15,164 bases of DNA, taken from assembly GCA_020630045.1 (NCBI GenBank), contig JAHDCE010000024.1:1-15164 (forward strand), read 5' to 3'. Numbering within the stretch: position 1 is the first letter of the stretch; every line of letters starts with the position of its first letter. The stretch comes from Saprospiraceae bacterium. Its GTDB lineage: Bacteria > Bacteroidota > Bacteroidia > Chitinophagales > Saprospiraceae. Both the position numbers and the translations under genes were made by a program. Shown here in pieces: positions 1-6,572 of the stretch. The notes below the pieces were generated by a model. The model searched no databases, was not told where the DNA came from, and was given only the letters and a program-made list of their open reading frames with translations.

Positions 1-1
1 T

Positions 2-85
2 GCCGATGAGTATCCTGCGATTCAAGAAAAATATGAACCCGTATTCAAGCCTCACCCCAATCGATGGTTGGTGAAATTGAGATGA
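2..85 (+). CDS. C-terminal end of an unidentified protein (partial)
   Basis: An open frame enters from the left edge and stops at TGA 83-85. It gives 27 residues ending in NRWLVKLR. The composition is protein-like, with prolines and charged residues, and a gene of this strand would fit the 214-bp spacer that follows. The fragment is too short to assign a family. It could be a chance open frame, although it is the only one at the edge that ends naturally before the promoter region of the next gene. Confidence 0.4.
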   Translation, partial: ADEYPAIQEKYEPVFKPHPNRWLVKLR

Positions 86-166
86 TTTTTTATGAAATCA
101 CTTAAAATTGCCGCGTCGTTTGCTCGACACACGACACAACAATGTAGATTTAACACTAATTTGACT

Positions 167-195
167 TTGAGATATTGAGGTATAGTTTAAGTTTG
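167..195 (+). promoter_or_regulatory. Bacteroidota-type promoter (TTG / TAnnTTTG)
   Basis: TTG at 167-169 is followed 18 bp later by TAAGTTTG at 188-195. This matches the -33 TTG and -7 TAnnTTTG consensus of the Bacteroidota primary sigma factor. Transcription would start near 202, leaving a leader of about 100 nt before the ATG at 300. This is the best promoter candidate in the 86-299 spacer; the call rests on consensus match alone. Confidence 0.5.
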
Positions 196-299
196 CGGAA
201 CCATTTTTTGAAATGGTCTTGAAGTCTGTTTGAATGAGGAAGCGGTCGGAAAGGGTTCCGATCGGTCTTCCGGATTACCAAATTTAAAACTTACCGAGT

Positions 300-1250
300 A
301 TGAGAATTTTGACGATGTTGTTTTTTTTAACCCTTGCCTTCCAACCCTTTTTCCTAGTTGCCCAATGTGATACCGAGACCAATGTGGACTTGAACAATCC
401 GGGCATGGAGGATTGGGTGAATGAAGGGAATTATGAAGATCCTGCCGGCAGTTTTTGGGATACGGCCAATAGGACGGTAGATCTCGCCCCATTCCTAATC
501 AATCCCAATGTAACCAAATCCACTGATGCCCATTCAGGGACCTATTCTGCCAAATTGGAAACCTCCAGTTGGTTCGGATTGACCAGTTCCGCTACTGTTT
601 TTTCTGGTGAATTCGATCCGGACGAAGGCAATCCCTTAGAGAGTATCAAGTTTGGAAAACCGTTTACTGAAACACCGGATTACTTCCGTGGCTGGTACAA
701 GTATGAGCCGGTGAGTGGAGATTCTGCCGAAATTTATACCTATTTGCACCGTTGGGATGGCTCGGAGCGAGTCCGTGTCGCAGAAGCATACACCAAGGTG
801 TATGACGCGACTTCCGGATGGGAACAATTTAACATTGAATTTGAGTATTTGTCTTCTGATATGCCGGATTCCATTACTATGGTTTTCGCATCAAGCGCCG
901 GTGGTGCAGAGTTTCAAGGACGAGTAGGCAACACGCTTTACATTGATGATGTCGAGCTGTATTATTGTACGGTCACATCCGGTTTCAGTACTCCCTTGAT
1001 GTCCGAATTAGATGTCAATACTTTTCCGAATCCGGCTGACGGAATGCTTCGTTTTGACTTGGATGACCACGTGAACGGTAGCATTCGTATTTTCTCTATG
1101 GATGGACGCGAAATGGGCGAATACCGCGTGAATGGCGATACGTTCACCATTTCTTTGGACAGATATTCGGATGGTTTGTACAAGTATGTTATCTTAGATG
1201 ATTCTTCCACTGCATTGGCAAGCGGTTCATTCATGAAAAAGAGGGATTAA
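300..1250 (+). CDS. Secreted PCMD-like protein with T9SS C-terminal sorting domain
   Basis: The 316-residue product starts with a typical signal peptide (hydrophobic residues 3-20, likely cleavage after A21 in VAQ-C). The middle part (about 45-222) resembles the PCMD fold, a beta-sandwich found in Bacteroidota surface proteins and suspected to bind carbohydrate: the stretch around residues 120-145 has the 'GKPFTETPDYFRGWYKY' look of that family. From residue 240 (NTFPNPADG) to the end is a T9SS type A sorting domain with the usual FPNP start, the 'SIRIFSMDGRE' strand and a 'SDGLYKYVI' strand. The protein should therefore cross the outer membrane by T9SS and be anchored or released at the surface. 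The sorting-domain call is strong; the PCMD assignment is moderate. A promoter precedes it and a terminator follows directly, so it is probably transcribed alone. Confidence 0.85.
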   Translation: MRILTMLFFLTLAFQPFFLVAQCDTETNVDLNNPGMEDWVNEGNYEDPAGSFWDTANRTVDLAPFLINPNVTKSTDAHSGTYSAKLETSSWFGLTSSATVFSGEFDPDEGNPLESIKFGKPFTETPDYFRGWYKYEPVSGDSAEIYTYLHRWDGSERVRVAEAYTKVYDATSGWEQFNIEFEYLSSDMPDSITMVFASSAGGAEFQGRVGNTLYIDDVELYYCTVTSGFSTPLMSELDVNTFPNPADGMLRFDLDDHVNGSIRIFSMDGREMGEYRVNGDTFTISLDRYSDGLYKYVILDDSSTALASGSFMKKRD

Positions 1251-1302
1251 CACCCATTTTTGATTGAAGAAAAATTGTTTGAAAACCAATGTGGATTATG
1301 AT

Positions 1303-1343
1303 TGTTCCTAGAGGAAGAGGTTTCCTCTAGGAACATTTTTTTT
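1303..1343 (+). terminator. Rho-independent terminator after the T9SS cargo gene
   Basis: A perfect 14-bp stem (1303-1316 with 1322-1335) with a 5-nt loop is followed by eight T (1336-1343). It lies 52 bp after the stop of the secreted-protein gene and separates it from the outer-membrane barrel gene. Its arms carry CCTAGAGG/CCTCTAGG, close to the over-represented TCCTAGGA word. Confidence 0.9.
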
Positions 1344-1435
1344 AATTTAGAATTGACCCAACCGAAGATACAGATACAAAACTAACCTTGTCATCCCCAA
1401 GGAGGCACCTGATTGTAAACCATAAACCTTTGATC

Positions 1436-2200
1436 ATGAAATTTAATCAGACCATCCTTTCTTGTTTATTCCTGTTGATTTTTTCCGGTAGTTCATTCAG
1501 TCAAGATACCGAAGCGAAACAACCGTTTTCATGGGGTATGAAAGTCGGTGTCATTGCCGGTACACCCATAGGCCCTAGTGAGGAAGGAGCTACCGGTTCG
1601 CCGGGTATTGGTCTCCATATCGGCGTTGCCGGTAAGTACGATATCTCCGAGAGATGGTCCGTACAAGGAGATGTGGTATATAACCAAAAGAAGGCCAAGT
1701 ACAAAACGCCGGTCCGGGATCAAGACTATGAGTATGAACAGATTTTTGAATTTCCCGATACGACGATTATCGCCATTATCCCCACCTATTTTAATGGTGA
1801 GGTAGAAGGCGAATTTTACAACCATTACCTTGAGGTTCCGCTTAACGCGAATTACAAACTATCCAAGCGTTGGTATTTGACATTCGGGATTTATGGCTCA
1901 TATTTAATTAAGGGAAGCCATCAAGTAATTGCTAACGGAATCGTTGGTGATAACTTTGACACAGTGGAAAACCGCAGCCAAGATGAAACCGAAGGTCTCA
2001 ATAAATGGGACTACGGATTGAATACCGGTGTCAGGTATCAGGTCGGCGAAAGTCTCAATTGTGAATTGAGGATTTCAAGTGGAATGCGTTCCATATTTAA
2101 TGATGATTATCAACTGGCGGAGGATACTGTCCGTAATTTATACCTTCAATTGTCCTTTGGTTATGACCTGGGAATTTTGTGGGGGAAATTGAGGAGCTGA
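1436..2200 (+). CDS. Outer-membrane beta-barrel protein, PorT-like
   Basis: From the ATG at 1436 the product is 254 residues with a clean signal peptide (MKFNQT..., hydrophobic core to residue 18, cleavage near SSFSQ-D). An in-frame TTG at 1388 would add 16 polar residues before the signal peptide and is unlikely to be the start. The mature part alternates polar and aromatic/hydrophobic residues in strand-length blocks (WGMKVGVIAG, RWSVQGDVVY, HYLEVPLNANY, WYLTFGIYGSYL, WDYGLNTGVRYQV, LQLSFGYDLGI), the pattern of the small outer-membrane barrels common in Bacteroidota (OMP_b-brl_2 / PorT-like). The 'VPLNANYKL' strand is typical of that family. Substrate or partner cannot be told. The gasdermin-like gene follows after 41 bp with no terminator, so co-transcription is possible. 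Confidence 0.8.
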   Translation: MKFNQTILSCLFLLIFSGSSFSQDTEAKQPFSWGMKVGVIAGTPIGPSEEGATGSPGIGLHIGVAGKYDISERWSVQGDVVYNQKKAKYKTPVRDQDYEYEQIFEFPDTTIIAIIPTYFNGEVEGEFYNHYLEVPLNANYKLSKRWYLTFGIYGSYLIKGSHQVIANGIVGDNFDTVENRSQDETEGLNKWDYGLNTGVRYQVGESLNCELRISSGMRSIFNDDYQLAEDTVRNLYLQLSFGYDLGILWGKLRS

Positions 2201-2241
2201 CCCATGTCATTAATTAAAAACAAACTATTAATACTTAACCG

Positions 2242-3045
2242 ATGAAAAGCATTTTAAACTCCAAAGGATACACTTGGTTGGTGCTTCCTCGCGAGGGCGT
2301 CAAGCCATTGACATTATTGGAACAAACAAAAGAAAACTGGTTTAAGCGGATATTTAGAAAGTTGACAGGAGGAGCGGGAGAAGCAGAAGCATTGAATGCG
2401 GATTTATTTGATTTATTTCCTAAGTCCGAAGGAGCTCAACTTCCCAAGGTAAGTCGTAAAAAGGGAGAAGTCCCTAATTTTGCGGGACAGGACATCCGTG
2501 CGAATGGAGGAGGTGTAGATTTTACCACCGCCAAGGAATTGAAAATGGTCGGTGCCGCTGACGTAAAGGCCAAATTGTCCAATTCGGAAAAACTATTATA
2601 TGAGTTTCCCGAATATCACCGACGCTATATTCAGAGCGAAGTGATACTAGAGGAATATCTCAATGAAAACAAGCCTTCCGGAAAGGCGCCCGGTTTTTTA
2701 GAGAAGTTACAATCCGGACGGATATTTGTCGTGACCGAAGTATTGGTGACAACCAAATTTTCCGTAAAAGATGCCTCGGATTTCGAAGCGGCCGGGAGCG
2801 TCGATGCCCAAGCGCTACAAGGTTATCTTGCTAAATTGAGAGCTAGTGGTAAGAGAACGGATAATACCGTCGATAGCTTGGGCTATGAAGGAGAAACACC
2901 ACTGACCTTCGCTTTGAAAGCGTTCAGAATTTTATACAATAAAGACAAAGACCAATATTATTTATCACGATCACCCATACCGACTACGAGGGACGAATTC
3001 GTACTGGATGGTGATACTATAGAATTGGATAGTATTGATATTTAA
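2242..3045 (+). CDS. bGSDM: Bacterial gasdermin (bGSDM), pore-forming cell-death effector
   Basis: The 267-residue product has no signal peptide and no helical membrane segment. It keeps the order of landmarks of gasdermin N-domains. These are an N-terminal 'GYTWLVLPREGVKPLTLL' block (9-26), a basic segment (KRIFRK, 35-40) that could touch acidic lipids, and a charged helical part (96-142). Then comes 'GRIFVVTEVLVTTKFSV' (159-175), very like 'VYVVTEVLQTQKEVEV' of human GSDMD, and finally 'GETPLTFALKAFRILY' (217-232), like the 'SGSTLAFRVAQLVI' block. The length fits known bGSDMs, which carry a short C-terminal inhibitory peptide removed by a protease. Here the acidic tail after about 241 would fill that role, with R243 or R250 as possible cut sites (inference). 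Oddities: no cysteine anywhere, so the N-terminal palmitoylated Cys of described bGSDMs is absent, and no protease gene is adjacent. SUI1 follows after 9 bp. The match is from memory of family sequences, not a search. Confidence 0.75.
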   Translation: MKSILNSKGYTWLVLPREGVKPLTLLEQTKENWFKRIFRKLTGGAGEAEALNADLFDLFPKSEGAQLPKVSRKKGEVPNFAGQDIRANGGGVDFTTAKELKMVGAADVKAKLSNSEKLLYEFPEYHRRYIQSEVILEEYLNENKPSGKAPGFLEKLQSGRIFVVTEVLVTTKFSVKDASDFEAAGSVDAQALQGYLAKLRASGKRTDNTVDSLGYEGETPLTFALKAFRILYNKDKDQYYLSRSPIPTTRDEFVLDGDTIELDSIDI

Positions 3046-3054
3046 TATCAAATC

Positions 3055-3402
3055 ATGTCGAAGAAAAAGAAAAGGGACAATTTCGGATTCGTTTTTTCAA
3101 CCGATGACGATTTCGAATTCAATTACGAACAAGAAGAACAGGAGACGCTGCCGCCCGGCGAACAGCGTCTCTATGTTCTCATTGATAGGAAGAAACGCAA
3201 GGGAAAAGAGGTGACATTGGTCACCGGTTTTGTAGGGTCGGAAGATGATATGAAAGCTTTGGGCAAGCACCTCAAAAGTAAGTGTGGAGTAGGGGGGAGT
3301 GTGAAAGACGGAGAAATCATCATTCAAGGAAACAAGCGTGATAAAATCGTAGAATTGCTTTTGGCGGATGGATACAAGCAAACCAAAAAGTCCGGTGGGT
3401 GA
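3055..3402 (+). CDS. Translation initiation factor SUI1/eIF1-like (YciH family)
   Basis: The 115-residue product has a lysine-rich start, an acidic linker (16-31) and a SUI1 domain from about 37 to 108. The hallmark is KCGVGGSVKDG (76-86) followed by EIIIQGN (87-93) and an ending 'LLLADGY' helix. LYVLIDRKKRKGKEVTLVTGF (39-59) forms the first strands. Such proteins are the bacterial relatives of eIF1, which checks start-codon pairing on the small ribosomal subunit; E. coli YciH is reported to inhibit translation under stress. The ATG lies 9 bp after the stop of the gasdermin gene, so the two are probably on one transcript. The gene is convergent with prmC, 18 bp away, and no terminator is visible in that gap. 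Confidence 0.93.
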   Translation: MSKKKKRDNFGFVFSTDDDFEFNYEQEEQETLPPGEQRLYVLIDRKKRKGKEVTLVTGFVGSEDDMKALGKHLKSKCGVGGSVKDGEIIIQGNKRDKIVELLLADGYKQTKKSGG

Positions 3403-3420
3403 ATTTGCTCTGCCGATAAG

Positions 3421-4266
3421 TTACAAATACACCGCTTTCAGCATTCGGTCTTTTCCTTGTAAATCTTTCATGATTTCAATTTGTGAAAACCCGGCGTTTT
3501 CTACGATTTCGTAGATGTCGTTGGCGTGAAATTCATTGATCTCAAAGTATAGTTTGCCATTTTTTTCCAATTGCCTTCCGGCGAATTGGGAAATGGCTTT
3601 ATAAAATACATGTGGGTTGTCATTCGGAGTCGCATAGGCGATTTCAGGCTCGAAATCCAGTACGGATTCCGGCATGAGTTCTTTTTCCCGTAAGGGAATA
3701 TAAGGAGGATTGGAAATGATGATTTTCATCTTGGGCAATTGTTGTTCCGCGAAAGCGGAATCTAAAATATCCGTCCGTAAAAAATTGATTTGGGTTTGAT
3801 GCTTTTTTGCATTTTGTTTTGCGATAGCTAATGCTTTTTCACTAATGTCGATGGCATGCACGTGCCAGTTCGGACGCAATTTTTTGAGGGTAATAGGAAT
3901 ACACCCACTGCCTGTACCGATATCCAATACATGTTGTTTGAGCGAGTTGTTTTGTTCAAGGATGAGGTAGACCAATTCTTCCGTTTCAGGTCGAGGAATC
4001 AAAACATCCGGAGTTACTTTAAAAACCAAGTTATAGAAATACGAAATTTCCGAAATATAGGCGGGTGGCTCCTTGTTTTCTATCCTTTTAATAAGATGAT
4101 CTAATATTGAATCATCAACCTCAATCATCCTGTTTTCCGAGCTTCCTCCGAGGTGAAATCCGAAAAGATCTTCCATTAATACAGCTACGACATTGCGGGC
4201 TTCTCGTTCATCATAAACGGAATTGGCGGCTTGCATTAATTTCTCTATAACGATTCGTGCTTCCAT
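3421..4266 (-). CDS. prmC: Release-factor glutamine methyltransferase PrmC (HemK)
   Basis: This enzyme methylates the glutamine of the GGQ motif in release factors RF1/RF2 using S-adenosylmethionine. The 281-residue protein has the helical N-terminal domain (1-75), 'VLIPRPETEELV' (88-99), the SAM-binding motif DIGTGSG (115-121), 'IDISEKALAIA' (139-149) with the acidic ribose-binding residue, and the catalytic NPPY (186-189) followed by IPLRE. I chose the ATG at 4266 (MEARIVIEKL). The frame stays open to 4458, but the extra 64 residues are low-complexity polar sequence absent from the family and run into the neighbouring gene. The HNH/AP2 gene ends 40 bp upstream on the same strand. Confidence 0.95.
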   Translation of the reverse strand: MEARIVIEKLMQAANSVYDEREARNVVAVLMEDLFGFHLGGSSENRMIEVDDSILDHLIKRIENKEPPAYISEISYFYNLVFKVTPDVLIPRPETEELVYLILEQNNSLKQHVLDIGTGSGCIPITLKKLRPNWHVHAIDISEKALAIAKQNAKKHQTQINFLRTDILDSAFAEQQLPKMKIIISNPPYIPLREKELMPESVLDFEPEIAYATPNDNPHVFYKAISQFAGRQLEKNGKLYFEINEFHANDIYEIVENAGFSQIEIMKDLQGKDRMLKAVYL

Positions 4267-4306
4267 GATTCGCAAAGATAACACCGATTCTGAGTATGAA
4301 TGGGTA

Positions 4307-4873
4307 TTATTCTTTAGAGTCGGAACCCCCCTCTTTTCTTCCCTCGTTGAATTTGTTTTGCTTTCCCATATGGCCGAAAAGCTCCCAAGATTTGCGATTG
4401 TAGGCTTCTGCCGCTTCGCGGGCGGTTTCGAACATTCCGATATGGACGGATTGGCCATTTACTGAAATAACCGCACGGTACTTTTTGTTTTCCTTGTAAA
4501 CGCCCATGTAACCGGTCTTACTAGTGGTTTTCCTTTGCCGACTGGCCCAGGCACGGGAGCGCCAAATAATGTTATCCAGCCTACAGTTCAGTTTGTCTCC
4601 ATCTTTAGCGCCTACCAAGTTGTTCTCCTTGGTTTTTTTATCTTCCAAAAATGATTCGGCGACCAGTTTGTGGAGATAAACGGTTTCTGTTTTGTAGCCC
4701 CCACCTTCTTTTTTCCAAGTCTTTTGAAAGACTGCACAGCCGCTAGAATGTAACCTTAGGTTTTCTAGAAGTTTCAATGGCCCATAGTGTGGATGTTTCA
4801 AGAAGTGTTGATATACTTCTTCATCCAACCAGACGATTTTGTCTGCGTTTTTTAATTTGATTTTGCGTTCCAC
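4307..4873 (-). CDS. HNH-like plus AP2 DNA-binding protein, degenerate homing-endonuclease type
   Basis: The 188-residue protein joins two domains found together in HNH-AP2 homing endonucleases. Residues 60-106 follow the HNH_3 layout: YLHKLVAESF with the first His (H68), then VGAKDGDKLNCRLDNIIW (87-104), which corresponds to the usual VNHIDGnk.Nn.l.NLeW. N96 and N101 are kept, but the central His is replaced by Ala (A89). Residues 121-176 form an AP2/ERF domain: GYMGVY, KYRAVISVNG, HIGMFETAREAAEAYN and a closing GKQNKFN. AP2 domains bind DNA. The His loss suggests a protein that binds but no longer cuts by the canonical route, possibly a domesticated regulator. It sits 40 bp upstream of prmC on the same strand and borders a repeat-rich gap. 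The C-terminal tail is polar and low-complexity. Confidence 0.82.
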   Translation of the reverse strand: MERKIKLKNADKIVWLDEEVYQHFLKHPHYGPLKLLENLRLHSSGCAVFQKTWKKEGGGYKTETVYLHKLVAESFLEDKKTKENNLVGAKDGDKLNCRLDNIIWRSRAWASRQRKTTSKTGYMGVYKENKKYRAVISVNGQSVHIGMFETAREAAEAYNRKSWELFGHMGKQNKFNEGRKEGGSDSKE

Positions 4874-4932
4874 TCTCTCTAAGTTTTTGGCGTATCTATT
4901 TAATACTCCATAATGAGTTCTCTAAGCTCATA

Positions 4933-5057
4933 ATTTGTGGGAAAGAGATGAACCAAAGTTTTTAATTGTAGTGCTTCCTAGTTTTCTTAATAAAGAGAGT
5001 TAGGATTCACAAAATTTAGTTAGTCGGTTCATCGTGTTTCCCGTCCCTTTCACAAAT
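4933..5057. repeat. Nested imperfect inverted repeat, hairpin-rich element
   Basis: Outer arms ATTTGTG 4933-4939 and CACAAAT 5051-5057 enclose GGGAAA 4939-4944 with TTTCCC 5037-5042 and GATGAACC 4947-4954 with GGTTCATC 5026-5033. At the centre is a 13-bp hairpin (4976-4988 with 4993-5005, loop AATA) that includes three G-T pairs. G-T pairs hold only in a + strand transcript, hinting at RNA structure read in that direction. Function unknown; it could also be a decayed mobile element. Confidence 0.5.
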
Positions 5058-5252
5058 AAATAGAATTTTTCATTTAGCCGCGAATAAATAAGTGAAAAAC
5101 ATGTAATTAAACCCTTATTTGTACTGACTTTTAGACCTAACAAGAATTAGCCGGTTATGTTTAAGGATTCTTGTGACATTCTTTGTATTGAGAAATTTAG
5201 AATTTGGCTAATCTAAATTGTATTAGAGGGCATGAGTAAGTACTTAGTATAA

Positions 5253-5419
5253 TAGACATTATTACGAATTAGATTGTATGGCTATAATTAATCTTTCATC
5301 CTCACTCTTCTTCATGTACTCATCATGGTAGCTACGGCTACCAGATTCCGTGCATTCATCAATTGAGAATAAAATCTCTAATTCTAGCTCTTATAAAAAA
5401 CAATTCGTAATAATGTCTA
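5253..5419. mobile_element. MITE-like element with perfect 18-bp inverted ends and TA flanks
   Basis: Positions 5253-5270 are the exact reverse complement of 5402-5419. Both ends carry TA, so the element can be read as 5255-5417 with 16-bp terminal inverted repeats flanked by a TA duplication, the target rule of IS630/Tc1-mariner elements. There is no room for a transposase (163 bp). The interior carries a dispersed repeat copy (5291-5377). Mobility is inference from shape; a structured RNA would give the same palindromic ends. Confidence 0.5.
5291..5377 (+). repeat. Dispersed 87-bp repeat, copy 1
   Basis: This stretch aligns without gaps to the reverse complement of 10681-10767 (61 of 87 bases identical by hand count, most differences being transitions). 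It contains a 6-bp hairpin with tetraloop TACG at 5327-5342 (GGTAGC / GCTACC). In the other copy the same stem is kept by a paired change, G-C to A-T, so the structure looks conserved. It lies inside the element with 18-bp inverted ends. Confidence 0.75.
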
Positions 5420-5462
5420 ATGCTCCAAAGTCACTCTGATAATCAGGATTTCTTACAAGCAT

Positions 5463-6572
5463 CTATTTGCTTTTTTGATTTTCCCAAGTAAATACCCAGT
5501 CGACTACCTTACCATAACTGGCCGTTCCCTCCTTAACCCCTTGTGATTTGAGAAACACCTCGTAAGTTTTGTTTTGAACTCCCGGAAAAAAATCGGGATA
5601 GGCGAGTATATTCCGATTCATATCATCCAAATCAGCGATGATTTCGGCAGGAAGATTTTTTCGGAAGGCCGCATAATCCTCCCGTTCATATTTTTTGTAA
5701 GAAACAGCGACTTGACGCCAAAATGTGATATGTCCGGAGTATCGGATCATTGGATTGTCAGAACGGATGCAAGTTAAATATCCTAGGAAATTGCATACTC
5801 CTTCGTCTGTGAAACCGTAGCCATGTGCCATTTCATGAGCGGTGGTAAAAGGCACTTTAGCTGGATGGAGGCCAGCGTCCAAATGACCTTCTCCCGTAAA
5901 TGGAAAGTAGAAGCCCGAAACGCTGTTTCGCAATAAAATCCCTTTCGGGAAAAGGATTTTCGCCTTTACATTTCCATTTGGAGAGTATCCCATTTCAATG
6001 AGGACATCCCGGAGGTGTTTGGATAATTCGTCTTGTAAGTTTTTGGGTAAATCGGAAGTCTTCCAAGTGTAGTTCTCCTTGTCTTTGAATTGCTGTCGCA
6101 GTTGGATTAGGGTGAGGGTTCTTGTTTCTAAATCTGATTTGAGATGTGATAAGGGAAATGCTTTTCGTTCCAATCCGATTTTTTCACTGAATGGGATACG
6201 ACAATAGTTATATCCCCAAAAGACAAGGAATGCAGCTAACACCAGAGAAGTCAGACAAATCAGATTGATGAAGAAATTTAGAATTCTGAATGGCCATTTT
6301 TTTATGGGACTTTTATTTTTTCGAAAGAAATAGACCACCCATATTATACACAATGGAACAAACAAATAAAAAAGGGAAAAGGGGAGGCGGGTCAGAAACA
6401 AATCGAAGCACCATCTTATCATTTTGAAAAAGCCCTCTGCATAATATTTTTCAGTGAATGCCGGAAAGGCGTTGAGCAACATCCTGATGAGCAGCGATAA
6501 GATTCCGATTCCTAGGAAAACCCATCTTTTGAGATTGACGAATCCGAATATTTTGTTCAACCGCTCTTTCAT
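5463..6572 (-). CDS. DUF3810 family membrane protein with HExxH zinc-peptidase motif
   Basis: From the ATG at 6572 the product is 369 residues. It has three N-terminal membrane segments (about 15-35, 65-83 and 98-120) and then a soluble domain carrying HEMAH (246-250), the HExxH zinc-binding and catalytic motif, followed by 'GYGFTDEGVCNFLGYL' with a possible third ligand in the TDEG stretch (E257). This order matches DUF3810, a Bacteroidota family of predicted metallopeptidases of unknown substrate. The frame is open to 6737, but the 55 extra residues are not family-like and overlap the upstream gene. The ATG overlaps the stop of the upstream permease as TAATG, so the two are translationally coupled. 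TCCTAGGA occurs twice in the gene. Confidence 0.88.
   Translation of the reverse strand: MKERLNKIFGFVNLKRWVFLGIGILSLLIRMLLNAFPAFTEKYYAEGFFKMIRWCFDLFLTRLPFSLFYLFVPLCIIWVVYFFRKNKSPIKKWPFRILNFFINLICLTSLVLAAFLVFWGYNYCRIPFSEKIGLERKAFPLSHLKSDLETRTLTLIQLRQQFKDKENYTWKTSDLPKNLQDELSKHLRDVLIEMGYSPNGNVKAKILFPKGILLRNSVSGFYFPFTGEGHLDAGLHPAKVPFTTAHEMAHGYGFTDEGVCNFLGYLTCIRSDNPMIRYSGHITFWRQVAVSYKKYEREDYAAFRKNLPAEIIADLDDMNRNILAYPDFFPGVQNKTYEVFLKSQGVKEGTASYGKVVDWVFTWENQKSK

Larger units (their letters stand above)
4874..5462. other. 590-bp AT-rich gene-free region with clustered inverted repeats
   Basis: No open frame in this gap looks coding on either strand. It is AT-rich and holds several inverted repeats: the nested element 4933-5057, an 8-bp hairpin with arms 5140-5147 and 5167-5174, an 8-bp hairpin with arms 5194-5201 and 5212-5219, the palindrome TAAGTACTTA 5237-5246, and the element 5253-5419. 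It lies upstream of both flanking - strand genes only on its left side (HNH/AP2) and downstream of DUF3810 on its right, so it must carry the HNH/AP2 promoter, which I could not pinpoint. Confidence 0.6.

Noticed and set aside
187..492. 101-codon - strand open frame at the start of the T9SS cargo gene
   Set aside because: It is antisense to the signal peptide and promoter of a well-supported gene and shows low-complexity, proline- and serine-rich sequence.
1388..1435. TTG start for the outer-membrane barrel gene
   Set aside because: It would put 16 polar residues before a well-formed signal peptide that begins at the ATG at 1436.
4267..4458. N-terminal extension of the prmC frame (64 residues)
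   Set aside because: The residues are polar and not PrmC-like, they overlap the end of the HNH/AP2 gene, and the ATG at 4266 gives a normal-length enzyme.
5463..6572. DUF3810 peptidase as the protease that activates the gasdermin
   Set aside because: It is on the opposite strand, over 2 kb away and membrane-bound, with its own coupled partner. Nothing in the sequence ties it to the gasdermin.
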